Origin: Pigmentiphaga kullae
GTDB taxonomy: Bacteria; Pseudomonadota; Gammaproteobacteria; Burkholderiales; Burkholderiaceae_B
Reading direction: 5' to 3'
Assembly (NCBI RefSeq): GCF_004216695.1
Contig: NZ_SGXC01000002.1
Location: 744,001 to 808,000 of the forward strand
Length of the DNA stretch: 64,000 nucleotides
Under the pieces are notes generated by a model that saw nothing but the letters and a program-made list of their open reading frames with translations, was not told where the DNA came from and did no database searches. Positions 32,994-43,429 of the stretch are shown here, in pieces (position 1 is the stretch's first letter; each line of letters begins with the position of its first letter). A program made the translations under genes and the position numbers.

Positions 32994-35057
32994 TCATACC
33001 ACCAGACCGCTGACCCGCCGCACCCTGCGCGCCACCGCTTCCTCGAACACCCCGGGCGCCGGCTCGATCAGCGTGAACCAGGTCTTGGCGCGGGTGATTC
33101 CCGTATAGACCAGTTCGCGCGTCAGGATGGGGCTGGGCTTGTCGGGCAGCAGCAAGGCGGTATGGGCAAATTCCGACCCCTGCGATTTGTGCACGGTCAT
33201 GGCGAACACGGTCTCGACGGCACTCAGGCGGCTGGGCAGCGCGAAACGGACGCCGGCCACGCCATCGCTGCGCAGGAACGCCACCCGCAGCGCCAGGCCC
33301 TCCCCCTGCGGCACCGCCAGCGCGATACCGACGTCGCCGTTCATCAGTCCCAGTCCGTAGTCGTTGCGGGTCACCAGCACGGGGCGCCCTTCGTACCATC
33401 CATGGTCCTGTGCGATCAGCCCTCGCGCCAGCAAGGCGCGGGCGACCCGGGCATTGAGTCCCTCGACGCCGTAGTCGCCCTTGCGCAGCGCGCACAGCAA
33501 CTGGAACTCGTCGAAGGCGGCGAGCACCGTCCGGGCCCAGGCCTCCCATGCCGGATCGTCGGCGGCCGTGCCCGCTGGCGGCCGCAGGCGCCGCATGACG
33601 TCCAGGTAGCGCGCGTAACCCTGTGGCCCGTTCCCGCCGGAGGCCGCATGGCCATCGAGCAGCAGGCGGTCCAGTGCCTCGCCCGAGGGGGCGAACACGT
33701 CGTGGATGTCCGGTTCCTGCCGCGCGGCGGAGGGCTCCAGCATGCGCCGCGCCTGGGCGGCGTCGCCGCGGTTGACGGCGCCGGCGAGCTGGCCGATGCC
33801 GCTGTCGGCGCCGAACCGCCGCGAGTGGCGCAGCATGACGGTCTGCTGGGCCATGGCATGTCGGACGGGATCGCCGGGCTGCAGGCCCGCGCCGTCCAGG
33901 GACGCGCCGCCGATGGCTTCCAGCCACCGCACGGTGGCTTCCGAATAACGCCCCGCTTCCGCATCCTGGCACAAGTCCCCCAGGACGGCGCCGGCCTCCA
34001 CGGAGGCCAGCTGGTCCTTGTCTCCCAACAACACCAGGCGCGCCGGGTCCGGCAAGGCATCGACCAGGTTCGCCATCATCTCCACGTCGACCATGGAGGC
34101 TTCGTCCACCACCAGCATGTCGATCGGCAGGGGATTGCCCGCGTGGTAGCGGAAGTGCCGGGTGTCGGGACGGCTGCCCAGCAGGCGGTGCAGCGTCGTG
34201 ACGTCGGTGGGAATGGTCGCCCGTATGGAATCCGGCACGGGCAACCGTCCCGCCTGTTCCCCGATGGATGCGGACAGGCGCGCCGCCGCCTTGCCGGTAG
34301 GCGCGGCAAGCAGGATGCGCAGCGGCCTGCCCTGCGCGGCCGCCGACATTTGCAGCAGGGCCAGCAGGCGTACCACGGTGGTGGTCTTGCCGGTACCCGG
34401 ACCGCCGGTGACGATGCCTATGCTGCCCCGGGCGGCGATGGCGCATGCAAGTTTCTGCCAATCCGGCCCGCCCGAAGGCGGACCGAACAGCCGCGTCAAG
34501 GCCTCGGCCAGATCCGGAACCTCGAACGGCGGCTGCCGCAGGCGTCGCCGCAGGGCATCGGCAATCCGCCGTTCGAAATCCCAGTAGCGGCGCAGATAGA
34601 GCCGCTGGCCATCCAGCACCAGGGGCGAGCCGGCGCCGGCCTTTCCTTCCTGCCCGACGACTTCGACCAGAGGGCTGGCCGCCAGGGTGCCCTGCCAGCC
34701 TGGCAGGTCCAGGCCCCGCAGCACGTCGGAGGGCAGGCGCATGGCCAGCGCCGACTCGCCTTCGGGCGGCAGCGACAGCGCTTCGTCGGGATTCTGCAGC
34801 GTCGATGCCAGGTCCAGGCAGACATGGCCGTGGCCCAGTTGATGGCTGGCCAGCGCGGCCGCCACGGCGACCTGCGGATCGGTATCGGGCTCGCAGTCGT
34901 ACAGGAAACCGGCGAATGCCCGATCCAGGCGCCGCAGCCACCCTCGCGCCACCCAGGCATCGAGTATCGACAGCAAGGCGGGAGGATCGCGCAAGTCGGG
35001 CGACGTCGGCGTTGGGGCATCGAACGGCAGTTCGTAGTTGAATGCGGTCGGTGTCAT
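32994..35057 (-). CDS. recD: Exodeoxyribonuclease V alpha subunit RecD
   Basis: A 687-residue RecD-type 5'-3' superfamily 1B helicase. Walker A is GGPGTGKTTTVVRLL; Walker B/DEAD-like LVVDEASMVDV follows, and the C-terminal helicase motif VTIHKSQGSEF-like MTVHKSQGSEFAHTALLLP and YTGITRAK complete it. RecD is the fast motor of RecBCD, which processes double-strand breaks. Its ATG overlaps the RecB stop. I start at MTPTAFNYELPFD, fixed by that overlap. It is the last of three coupled genes. Confidence 0.96.
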   Translation of the reverse strand: MTPTAFNYELPFDAPTPTSPDLRDPPALLSILDAWVARGWLRRLDRAFAGFLYDCEPDTDPQVAVAAALASHQLGHGHVCLDLASTLQNPDEALSLPPEGESALAMRLPSDVLRGLDLPGWQGTLAASPLVEVVGQEGKAGAGSPLVLDGQRLYLRRYWDFERRIADALRRRLRQPPFEVPDLAEALTRLFGPPSGGPDWQKLACAIAARGSIGIVTGGPGTGKTTTVVRLLALLQMSAAAQGRPLRILLAAPTGKAAARLSASIGEQAGRLPVPDSIRATIPTDVTTLHRLLGSRPDTRHFRYHAGNPLPIDMLVVDEASMVDVEMMANLVDALPDPARLVLLGDKDQLASVEAGAVLGDLCQDAEAGRYSEATVRWLEAIGGASLDGAGLQPGDPVRHAMAQQTVMLRHSRRFGADSGIGQLAGAVNRGDAAQARRMLEPSAARQEPDIHDVFAPSGEALDRLLLDGHAASGGNGPQGYARYLDVMRRLRPPAGTAADDPAWEAWARTVLAAFDEFQLLCALRKGDYGVEGLNARVARALLARGLIAQDHGWYEGRPVLVTRNDYGLGLMNGDVGIALAVPQGEGLALRVAFLRSDGVAGVRFALPSRLSAVETVFAMTVHKSQGSEFAHTALLLPDKPSPILTRELVYTGITRAKTWFTLIEPAPGVFEEAVARRVRRVSGLVV

Positions 35058-38000
35058 CGGCCGGCCTCCGCGGGTTGCGGGGTGCCCGCGAACAGGCGAT
35101 CCAGCGCTTCGATCAGCTCGCGCGGCGGACGGTCGAAGAACACGCCCCTGGTCGGCGCGCGCGACCCGCGCAGGAACAGATACACCGCGCCGCCCATGTG
35201 GCGGTCGTAATCGTAGTCGGGCAGCCGCAGGGCGAGCTGCCGGTGCAGCGCCAGCAGGTACAGCACGTACTGCAGGTCGTATCGCTTGGCCAGGATCTCG
35301 CCGCGCATGGCCTCCATCGTATAGGCGGCGTCGGAAGTTCCCAGCCAGTTGGATTTGTAGTCGGCAACGTAGTAGCGGCCCTCGTGCTCGAACGCCAGGT
35401 CCATGAAACCCTTGAACATGCCGTTCAGCAAGGCCGGCTCCAGGGCCGGGCGCGGCGCATCGTCCAGCACATGGCGGCGCACCAGCGCGTCGATGTGGCG
35501 GACGTCGGCGTGGCGGCTCTCGAACCAGAATTCCATTTCCACCTGATAGGACGTCAGCCCGGCCAATCTGAAGGCTGCGCCGCGGGGGCCGAGCGGAAGA
35601 TCGTCGTTCAGCAGCGCCGACAGCCAGCGGGCCAGCGGCGTGATCCAGGCCTCCCATCCGCGCCGGTTGCAGCGGCGGGCCACCGCGTCGAGGATGCGCC
35701 GGTCGTCGCCCGCGACGTCGGCAAAGCCCTCTTCGCCCGCCCATTCGAACAAGCCATGCAGGAAGGTCCCCGGTCCCGGACCACGCGGGAACCTGTGCAT
35801 GCCGTTGCCCGTGGACACCTGGGCCGTTTGCCCTTCGTCGATGTCGCCCGCGTCGTCGTCGAACAGCTTCTGGTCTTCCGGGGTTTCCGGGCTCAGGTCG
35901 CCATGGCGGCCGGCGGCCGCGGGTCCTGCGTCATCCACGGCCTGGCTGGCGATGCGCAGCGCACTGTATGACGCGATCCACCAGGGTTCGCCCGTGCGGC
36001 GCTGCGGCATGCGGTAGCGCGGGCGGGCCATCGCCGGCCGTTCCGTCCGGAAGACGCCGTCTCCAGGCGCCGGCAACGGCTCGACGCGAACATGGTCGAG
36101 ATCGCCGGCTTCGGCCTGCAACAGCCCGACGAGATCGCGCGACGCGGCAAGCTCGGCGCCGCCGCCAAGCAGATATCCCAGCGCGCAGCGATGCCAGCTC
36201 GATCCGCCGGAACGGCCCGGCCGCAGGTCCGCCACGCCCAGCCAGCAGGCGTGGCGCGCGCGGGTCAAGGCCACGTACAGCAGGCGCAGATCCTCGGCCA
36301 GGCGCTCCTGGTCCGCCAGGACTTCTTCGTCGGCGTCGGGCGCGATGCTGACCACCAGCCCGCCTTGTTCGTCGTGATAGCGCAGCGGCGGGCGCGACCT
36401 GTCGGCGGGACGGAAGGAACAGGAGAAAGGCAGGAACACCAGCGGGTATTCCAGTCCCTTGGACTTGTGCACGGTCACGACCTTGACCAATTGTTCGTCG
36501 CTTTCCAGGCGCAGGATCTGCGCCTCGGCGGTCTGTCCTTCCTGGCCCAGGTGGCCGGCCAGATGGCGGATCAAGGCCTGTTCGCCGTCCAGTTCGCCCG
36601 CCGCCTGCTGCAGGATTTCGGCCAGGTGCAGCAGATTGGTCAAAACCCGCTCGCCGTCGGTGCGCCGGGCCAGCGCGCCGGGCAGTCCGAAGTCGTCCAT
36701 CAGGCGCCGCAGCATGGGCAGGACGCCCTGGCTGCGCCAGCGGTCGCGGTAGCCGCGGAACCGCAGCACCCATTCCTCCCAGATGCGCTCGTCCCGGTTG
36801 ACCCGGTCCAGTTCGGCCAGCGGCAGCGCCAGGGTCGCGCTGGCCAGCGCCGCCCGCAGCTTGCGGTCGTCGTCCGGCTCGGCGCAGGCCTGGAGCCACA
36901 GCAGCGTGTCCGCCGCCTCGGCGCCGGCGAAAACGGAATCCTTGTCCGACAGGTAGACGCTGCGCACGCCGCGCCGCGCCAGCGCCGTCCGGATGGCATG
37001 CGCCTCGCCCATGTCGCGCACCAGCACCGCGATGTCGGCCTGCCGCAGCCCGCGGATGCGCCCGCCGCGCTCGAAGCCCATGCGGCCTGCCGCGCCCTCT
37101 TCCAGCATGCGGACGATCTGGCCGGCGCAACCGGCCGCCATCTCGGCCCGATAGGCTCCGGCCCCCATGGGCGTGTCCTGTTCGGCGAACCAGAAGGTCA
37201 GCGCCGGGGACGGCTCGCCGCTAGCCACGAAGCGCTCGGCGCGTCCGTTTGCGCGCACCGGCAGGAAAGGCAGTGGATTGTCGCTGGCGCGCCGGAAAAG
37301 AAAGGCGCCACGCCCCGGCTCGCGCCGCTCGGCCGCCATGAACAGCCGGTTGACGGCGTCGACCATGTCGCGGCTGGAGCGGTAGTTCGTGCCCAGCGTG
37401 TAATGGCGCCCTTCGGTGGCGCGCCGCGCCCGCAGGTAGGTGTAGATGTCGGCGCCGCGGAAGGCGTAGATGGCCTGCTTGGGATCGCCGATCATCAGCA
37501 GCGCGCAATCGTCGCGGCGGTCGGCGATCTGGTAGATGCGGTCGAAGATCCGGTACTGGACCGTGTCGGTATCCTGGAATTCGTCGATCAGGGCGACCGG
37601 AAACTGTGTCCGTATGACCTGGGCCAGGCGTTCGCCGTTTTCGCCGTGCAGGGCGGCGTCCAGGTTGTCCAGCATGTCGTCGAAGCCCATTTCCGCGCGC
37701 CTGCGCTTCTCGGCATCGAAGCGCGCGCGCACCCATCCGGCGGCATGGGCCAGCATGGCCGCCTGCGCCGAAGGCAGCGCGTCGAGCTGCTGCTTCAAGC
37801 CGGCCATGGCATGGAGCGCGGGATGGTCGATGACGTGGCCGGGGTGGCACACCTCGGCCATGTAGGCGGGCGTCAGGCGTTCGAATCCCTTCTCCAGGTC
37901 CAGCTTCTCCTGCGTGGAGTCGCCGGCCCAGGCCAGCAGCTTGTCGAACCAGGGGTTGTACCAGCGTGGCTGGAATTTCCGCGCGTTGACCCGCTTGCCG

Positions 38001-38776
38001 GCGCAGGCTTCATCGCACAACTGCCGCAGTTCGGCCACCCATGCCGGCCAAGGTGCTTTCAGCGTGGCCAGGCGGGCCTGTCTTTCATCCAGCGCCGCAT
38101 CCAGCAACTCGTGCAGGGGGCGCTCGACCTGCGCCGGTGCCGCATGGGCCAGCAGGCCCGCGAGCCGGCCGCGCAGCCCATCGGGCGTGCCCCAATGCGC
38201 CTGCGCCCATTCCAGCGCCGCGCCCCGCAGGGGATAGCAATGCTGCCGCCAATAGTCTCGCACGACCTCGGCCAGCAATCCGGTGTGGTCGGTTTCCAGG
38301 GTCTGGGTGAACAGGCTGCCGCTGTCGAAGGCGTGTTCGCGCAGCATGCGCTGGCACCATCCGTGGATGGTCGACACCGCGGCCTCGTCCATCCACTGGG
38401 CCGCGATGTCGAGCTTGCCCGCGCACTCCGCCCATCGCTGCGCGTCATAGTGTTCGCGCAGCGTCGCGACGAGTTCGTCGGGGGCGTCGATCTCGCCGCG
38501 AAAATAACGCGCGGCCAGCGCCAGGCGGCTGCGGATGCGGTCGCGCAGCTCCTGGGTGGCGGCATCGGTGAAGGTCACCACCAGGATCTCGGGCGGCAGC
38601 AGTTCGCGGCCGAAGCCGGCTTGCTCGCCGCCGTGGCCCAGCACCAGCCGCACGAACAACGCCGAGATGGTGAAGGTCTTGCCCGTGCCCGCGCTCGCCT
38701 CGATGAGCCGGCTGCCCCGCAGCGGCAGCGTCAGGGCCAGGTCTTCGCCCGGATCGAAGGTCTGGACGAGGTTCAT
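35054..38776 (-). CDS. recB: Exodeoxyribonuclease V beta subunit RecB
   Basis: A 1240-residue UvrD-like helicase/nuclease, normal for RecB. Walker A is EASAGTGKTFTISALFVRL (about residues 28-46); helicase motif II LIDEFQDTD and later motif VTVHKSKGLEYPLVFLPF are present. The C-terminal nuclease domain has GMFKGFMDLAFEHEGRYYV and ADYKSNWLG, which include the conserved Asp/Lys active-site residues. RecB unwinds, cuts at Chi sites and loads RecA. It overlaps recC by four bases upstream and recD by four downstream. Confidence 0.97.
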   Translation of the reverse strand: MNLVQTFDPGEDLALTLPLRGSRLIEASAGTGKTFTISALFVRLVLGHGGEQAGFGRELLPPEILVVTFTDAATQELRDRIRSRLALAARYFRGEIDAPDELVATLREHYDAQRWAECAGKLDIAAQWMDEAAVSTIHGWCQRMLREHAFDSGSLFTQTLETDHTGLLAEVVRDYWRQHCYPLRGAALEWAQAHWGTPDGLRGRLAGLLAHAAPAQVERPLHELLDAALDERQARLATLKAPWPAWVAELRQLCDEACAGKRVNARKFQPRWYNPWFDKLLAWAGDSTQEKLDLEKGFERLTPAYMAEVCHPGHVIDHPALHAMAGLKQQLDALPSAQAAMLAHAAGWVRARFDAEKRRRAEMGFDDMLDNLDAALHGENGERLAQVIRTQFPVALIDEFQDTDTVQYRIFDRIYQIADRRDDCALLMIGDPKQAIYAFRGADIYTYLRARRATEGRHYTLGTNYRSSRDMVDAVNRLFMAAERREPGRGAFLFRRASDNPLPFLPVRANGRAERFVASGEPSPALTFWFAEQDTPMGAGAYRAEMAAGCAGQIVRMLEEGAAGRMGFERGGRIRGLRQADIAVLVRDMGEAHAIRTALARRGVRSVYLSDKDSVFAGAEAADTLLWLQACAEPDDDRKLRAALASATLALPLAELDRVNRDERIWEEWVLRFRGYRDRWRSQGVLPMLRRLMDDFGLPGALARRTDGERVLTNLLHLAEILQQAAGELDGEQALIRHLAGHLGQEGQTAEAQILRLESDEQLVKVVTVHKSKGLEYPLVFLPFSCSFRPADRSRPPLRYHDEQGGLVVSIAPDADEEVLADQERLAEDLRLLYVALTRARHACWLGVADLRPGRSGGSSWHRCALGYLLGGGAELAASRDLVGLLQAEAGDLDHVRVEPLPAPGDGVFRTERPAMARPRYRMPQRRTGEPWWIASYSALRIASQAVDDAGPAAAGRHGDLSPETPEDQKLFDDDAGDIDEGQTAQVSTGNGMHRFPRGPGPGTFLHGLFEWAGEEGFADVAGDDRRILDAVARRCNRRGWEAWITPLARWLSALLNDDLPLGPRGAAFRLAGLTSYQVEMEFWFESRHADVRHIDALVRRHVLDDAPRPALEPALLNGMFKGFMDLAFEHEGRYYVADYKSNWLGTSDAAYTMEAMRGEILAKRYDLQYVLYLLALHRQLALRLPDYDYDRHMGGAVYLFLRGSRAPTRGVFFDRPPRELIEALDRLFAGTPQPAEAGR

Positions 38777-41700
38777 TCACCCTCCTCGCCCGGACCGGAG
38801 GATGCGCCGGTCACCGCGTCCAAGAGCGGCTGATACAAGGTGGCCGCCCAGGCGGCGAAGGCGCCATCGGACCACAGTGCCTCGAAGTCCGGATACTGAC
38901 GCGCCAGGTAGGGACTGCGTCCTGACTCTCCCGCGGTATTGAAGCCGTCTTCGTAGACCCTGCGCGCCTGGGCGCGCGCCGCCTCCTGGTCCGGCAGCGC
39001 GGACAACCAGGCGAAGGCCGTGCGCACGGCCACCGGCGGCGGCGCCTGCATGCCGGCCCTCCAGGCATCGAGCAATTCGCCCAGCCACCGGCGTGCCGGT
39101 TCGGCCGCGCACGCCGGCAGCGTCACATCGCCATCGGTGGCGATCAACACCGTGCGCAGCCGCAGACCCATGGCATTGCCGGCCAGGTGGGCCACCCAGG
39201 GCCGGACCAGCCTGTGCCACTTCAGGCTTCTGTCCCTGGCCTTCAGTTCGTTGGGCACCACTTCGATCAGCAGATGTCCACCGCTGTCGTCGCCACGCAG
39301 GCCACTCAGCCAGCCTTCCAGCCGCAGTCCCTCATGCATGACGTCCACGGCCACCGAAGTCCCGATCTCGCACGGCCAGGCGGCCCGCCATGCCCGGTGG
39401 CGGTCCAGCAACGCCGGCAAGGGCTCGAGCAGCGCCGCCAGGTCATGTTCGCCGAAACCCGCCAATGGCAGCCGGCCGCTGCGCAGCAGGACCCGGGCCG
39501 CCTCGCTCAGCCTGGCCTGCGCCGCGCCCTCGTCGGGAGCGTCCAGCGCCGCTTGCAGCAACTGCTCGCTCAATTGGTAGTGTCCCAGGCCGTCGAGCGC
39601 GAAGGGTTCTTCGTCTTCGGAGGCAAGATCGGTGTCGTCGAAATGCACCTTCAGGCGCTGGTTGAAAAAGGCCTTGAGCGGGTCGCGGACAAAGCCCTGC
39701 AGCGCGGACAGGTCCAGCGTCGACACCGGTGGGGCGGGAGGGGGCAAGGCGGCCGGTGCCGCATCGGTGCCGCTGTCGGGGGACTGGTACATCGCGGCCC
39801 ATTCCCTGGCGTAGCTGAAATATGCATCGTCGCCGTGCAGGAAATAGCGGGCGCTGAAGGGTTGCAGCGGGTGGACGGTGGTCAGTGCGTCAACCGGGGA
39901 TCGCCCGTGGTCTTCGGCCTCGAGCGTCCACCCGGCCGCGATGTGGTCCAGCAACTGGCCCACCAGCACCGACGGCGGCCGCTCGCTGTTGTCGCGCACG
40001 CTGCGCCCCACCCAGCTGATGTACAACTGCTCGCGGGCCGACAGCAGCGCCTCCAGCAGCAGGTAGCGGTCGTCTTCGCGCCGCGAGCGGTCGCCGGGCC
40101 GATAGTCGCCGCTCATCAGGTCGAAGTCGGGGGGCGCCTGGGTGCGCGGGTAGTCGCCATCGTTCATGCCCAGCAGGCACACCATCTTGAACGGAATGGC
40201 GCGCATCGGCATGAGCGTGCAGAAATTCACCGAGCCGGCCAGGAATCGCTGGTTCAGGCGGCCCCTGTCGAGGCCGGCCAGCCACGCCTCCCGCACCACG
40301 ATCAGGGGCAGCGCCTCGTCCAGCGCCACGCTTTCGCAGGTGTCCAGCCAATCTTCCAGCAACTGCGACAGGCCGGTCGCTATACCCTCTTCCCGCTCCG
40401 AAGCAGGATCGAAGAAGGCTTCCAGCAGCCGGCGCAGGCGGTCGCCCCATTGCGCCGGCGCCGCCGGCACCGCCAGTTCGCTGCGGAACCGGTCCAGGGC
40501 ATCGACCAGCGCGTCCAGGGATCCGACCAGGGCGGCGTCCAGGCCGCCCACTTCGTCATAGGGCTCGATATCGCCGTAGGGACCGCCGGCGCCGACCGCG
40601 TAGCCCAGCAACATGCGGCGCAGGCCGAAGCGCCACGTATTCTGCTCCATGCCGCCGGGCAGGCCCAGGCTGGCCCGCTGCTGCGCATCCAGCCCCCAGC
40701 GCACGCCGGCTCCCTCTATCCAGCGATGCAACTGGGGCAGTTCGCCCTCGCGGATGCCGAAGCGCTTGCGCACACCCGGCACATCCAGCAGGTCGAGGAT
40801 ATCGCTGACGGCGAAGCGGCTGTCGGGCAGGCGCAGCAAATGCTCGATCGCGATCAGCAGCGGCTCCCGCCCCCGCTGTCCCTGGTCGGCCAGCGTGAAG
40901 GGAATGTAGCGGGCGTCGTCCGGGTCCACCAGCCCGAATACCGCCCGCACGTGCGGCGCGTAGGCATCGATGTCCGGCACCATGACGATCACGTCGCGGG
41001 GACGCAGTTGCGGATCGGCATTGAAGCGTGCCAGCAACTGGTCGTGCAGGATCTCCACTTCGCGCTGCGGGCTGTGGGCAATGTGGAAACGCACCGATTC
41101 GTCCGCCTGCGGGTCGATCGGCGGCCATTGCTCGCGGGTCTCGGCCAGCGACCGCAGGTTCAGGATGTCGTCCTGGATCTGCGCCAGCAGATGTTCGGCG
41201 GGGGCCTCGTTGAAGAGATCGATCCGGCGGTCGCTGATCGAGGCGAAATGTTCCTGGTAGCGCTCGGGCACGTCGTAGGTGTCGAGCAGGTGGATGTAGT
41301 CGCGTCCCTGCTTGCCCCAGGCCGCCAGCAGCGGATTGCCGAAGTTGTGCAGCGTTTCGGCATCCAGGGTGGCGGGCATGTCGGGCCGGCGTCGCTGGCG
41401 CCGGTACTGGTGGCGCAACAGGTCCTGGTCGGCCACGATGTCCGCCCAGTGATGTTGGCAGGGGTTATGGACGCACAGCAGCACCTGCGAGAATTTCGCC
41501 AATGCGGCAAGCGCTTCCAGGGCCTGCGCGGGCATGGAAGAGATACCGAACACGATCACGCGCCGCGGCAGCCCCGGCGGCGGCGCGTCCAGCTGCGCCA
41601 TGCGGGCGACGAAGCGGCGGTGCACCCCGGCCCGGCTCTGGATCAGGCCATCGTCGCCCACGTCGGCCAGCAACGCGCGCCACAAGGCCGGCTGCCAGCG

Positions 41701-42261
41701 GTCTTCCTCTGCCAGCGGGACGGTGCCGCGGCGCGAGGTGCGCAGCACGTCGCGTCCGTGTTCCCAATCGTCCAGCCAGTCAGCGCGATAGACCTGGTAC
41801 TGGTCGTACAGGTCGGCCAGCCTTTCGGCAAGCTGATGGCGCTTGCGCATGCTGGCGTCGTCGGCCAGGAAGCGGCGCAGCGGCAGGAAAAACTCGTGAT
41901 CCAGCTGCGCCGGCAGCAGGCGCAGCAGTCGCCAGGTCAGCCCGTTGCGATCGAGCGAAGAAGTCTCCGGCAGTTTGTCTCGGCCCAGCACCAGGCGATA
42001 GGCCCGCCACAGGAAACGGGCGGGCAGCTGGACATCGATGGCGGCGGCGATGCCGCAGCCCTGCCCCTGCCCGCGCGGGTCTTCGGCCAGCGCGAGCTTG
42101 AGCCACTGGGCAATGCCATTGCTTTGCACCAGGATGGTTTCGTTTTCCAGCGGCCGCAGCGGCGCCCGCTGCATCCACGACACCGCCAGTCCGCGCAGGT
42201 CTTCCAGGCGATTGCCGTGGACGACCATGAAACCGGGAACGAGCGGCGAGGCAGCGGACAT
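38773..42261 (-). CDS. recC: Exodeoxyribonuclease V gamma subunit RecC
   Basis: A 1162-residue RecC protein, containing SNGIAQWLKLALAE, VFGISSMPAQALEAL and the TLMPMRAIPFKMVCLLGMNDGDYPR region typical of the family. RecC is the Chi-recognition scaffold of RecBCD, structurally a helicase lacking motifs. I start at ATG 42261 (MSAASPLVPGFMVVHGN), the homologous start; an in-frame ATG at 42294 adds eleven residues. First gene of the recC-recB-recD operon, all joined by four-base overlaps. Confidence 0.95.
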   Translation of the reverse strand: MSAASPLVPGFMVVHGNRLEDLRGLAVSWMQRAPLRPLENETILVQSNGIAQWLKLALAEDPRGQGQGCGIAAAIDVQLPARFLWRAYRLVLGRDKLPETSSLDRNGLTWRLLRLLPAQLDHEFFLPLRRFLADDASMRKRHQLAERLADLYDQYQVYRADWLDDWEHGRDVLRTSRRGTVPLAEEDRWQPALWRALLADVGDDGLIQSRAGVHRRFVARMAQLDAPPPGLPRRVIVFGISSMPAQALEALAALAKFSQVLLCVHNPCQHHWADIVADQDLLRHQYRRQRRRPDMPATLDAETLHNFGNPLLAAWGKQGRDYIHLLDTYDVPERYQEHFASISDRRIDLFNEAPAEHLLAQIQDDILNLRSLAETREQWPPIDPQADESVRFHIAHSPQREVEILHDQLLARFNADPQLRPRDVIVMVPDIDAYAPHVRAVFGLVDPDDARYIPFTLADQGQRGREPLLIAIEHLLRLPDSRFAVSDILDLLDVPGVRKRFGIREGELPQLHRWIEGAGVRWGLDAQQRASLGLPGGMEQNTWRFGLRRMLLGYAVGAGGPYGDIEPYDEVGGLDAALVGSLDALVDALDRFRSELAVPAAPAQWGDRLRRLLEAFFDPASEREEGIATGLSQLLEDWLDTCESVALDEALPLIVVREAWLAGLDRGRLNQRFLAGSVNFCTLMPMRAIPFKMVCLLGMNDGDYPRTQAPPDFDLMSGDYRPGDRSRREDDRYLLLEALLSAREQLYISWVGRSVRDNSERPPSVLVGQLLDHIAAGWTLEAEDHGRSPVDALTTVHPLQPFSARYFLHGDDAYFSYAREWAAMYQSPDSGTDAAPAALPPPAPPVSTLDLSALQGFVRDPLKAFFNQRLKVHFDDTDLASEDEEPFALDGLGHYQLSEQLLQAALDAPDEGAAQARLSEAARVLLRSGRLPLAGFGEHDLAALLEPLPALLDRHRAWRAAWPCEIGTSVAVDVMHEGLRLEGWLSGLRGDDSGGHLLIEVVPNELKARDRSLKWHRLVRPWVAHLAGNAMGLRLRTVLIATDGDVTLPACAAEPARRWLGELLDAWRAGMQAPPPVAVRTAFAWLSALPDQEAARAQARRVYEDGFNTAGESGRSPYLARQYPDFEALWSDGAFAAWAATLYQPLLDAVTGASSGPGEEGE

Positions 42262-42327
42262 GCGCGGGCACGATGAAGGGGGTGAATCCCCCATTCTACC
42301 GAGCCGCCCTCGTGCCCGCAGGGGCGA

Positions 42328-43353
42328 TCAACGGTATCCGGTACGGTCCAGGATCTTCTGGGCGGTGACCTGGTTGCGGCCGATCGCGCCGATCGACACC
42401 GATTCGGCCTTGAACGCCCCCAGGGCCTCGAGCGCGGCGTTGTCGGATTTCACCGAGCGCACGGCCGGCCATTCGTTGTTGCCCGCTGCGAAATAGTTCT
42501 GCGCCTTGTCGCTGGCCAGGTATTCCAGGAACTTGACCGCGGCTTCCTTGTGCGGCGCATGGCGGGCCACCGCGCCGCCGGCCACGTTCATGTGCACGCC
42601 CTGCCCCGCCTGGTCGGGCCACAGGAAGCCGATCTTGGCGATCGCGGCCTTGTCCTCGGGCTTGTCGGACCGGGCCATGCGCACGTAGTAGTAGTTGTTG
42701 GTCAACGCCACGCCGCACTCGCCCGAGGCCACGCCCTTGATCTGGTCGGTGTCGCCGCCTTGCGGGTTGCGCGCCATGTTGGCCACCATGCCCCGGGCCC
42801 ATTTCTCGGCCGCAGCTTCGCCGTTGCGCTCGATCAGCGAGCCCAGCAGGGACAGCATGTAGGGGTGCGAGCCCGACCGCGTGCAGACCTTGCCCTTGTT
42901 CTTCGGGTCGGCCAGCTTCTCGTAGGTATCGACGTCGGCCGGGTTGACGGTCGCCTTGTTGTAGACGATGACGCGGGCGCGCGTGGAAAAACCGAACCAT
43001 TGCGGGTCCTTGCCCGGTTCGCCGCCTTGCAGGTTGGCGGGAATGCGCTCGGCCAGGATCTTGGAGCTGACCGGCTGGAACAGGCCGTCGGCCTCGGCGC
43101 GCCACAGCCGCGCGGCATCGACCATCAGGATCACGTCGGCCGGGCTCTTGGCGCCCTCGCTCTTCAGGCGCTCGACCAGCGCGGCGTCGCCGGCCTCGAT
43201 GCGGTTGATCTTGATGCCGGTCTGGTCGGTGAATCCCTTGTAGAGGAGCTCGTCCGTCTGGTAGTGGCGGGCGGAATAGATGTTCAGTTCCTGCGCATGG
43301 GCGCCGGCGGAGACGGCCAGCAAGGCGGCGGTCAGCAGGGAAGGCTTGAGCAT
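42328..43353 (-). CDS. fbpA: Periplasmic ferric-iron-binding protein (FbpA/FutA type)
   Basis: A 341-residue solute-binding protein with signal peptide MLKPSLLTAALLAVSAGAHAQ and mature start ELNIYSARHYQTDELLYKGF. Tyr-rich iron ligands appear at NNYYYVRMA, the pattern of FbpA-like ferric-binding proteins. It captures Fe3+ in the periplasm for the FbpB permease. A Fur-box-like sequence (43389-43407) precedes it, and fbpB lies just upstream on the same strand. The ATPase is divergent. Confidence 0.93.
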   Translation of the reverse strand: MLKPSLLTAALLAVSAGAHAQELNIYSARHYQTDELLYKGFTDQTGIKINRIEAGDAALVERLKSEGAKSPADVILMVDAARLWRAEADGLFQPVSSKILAERIPANLQGGEPGKDPQWFGFSTRARVIVYNKATVNPADVDTYEKLADPKNKGKVCTRSGSHPYMLSLLGSLIERNGEAAAEKWARGMVANMARNPQGGDTDQIKGVASGECGVALTNNYYYVRMARSDKPEDKAAIAKIGFLWPDQAGQGVHMNVAGGAVARHAPHKEAAVKFLEYLASDKAQNYFAAGNNEWPAVRSVKSDNAALEALGAFKAESVSIGAIGRNQVTAQKILDRTGYR

Positions 43354-43388
43354 GGACGAGGCCTCGGGACAAGGACGAGTTGAAAACG

Positions 43389-43407
43389 GATAGGAATTAT
43401 TGTCATT
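43389..43407 (-). promoter_or_regulatory. Fur-box candidate upstream of the iron-binding protein gene
   Basis: On the minus strand AATGACAATAATTCCTATC matches the 19-bp Fur consensus at 12 positions. It lies 36 bases upstream of fbpA, in the fbpB-fbpA gap, suggesting iron-repressed expression of fbpA in addition to read-through. Confidence 0.55.
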
Positions 43408-43429
43408 CCCATCTCTTCCGTCAAATCTT

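Noticed and set aside
36092-38833. A 913-codon open frame antisense to recB
   Set aside because: No recognisable domain; the RecB motifs on the other strand are complete.
39187-42276. A 1029-codon open frame antisense to recC
   Set aside because: A GC-bias shadow of the RecC gene.
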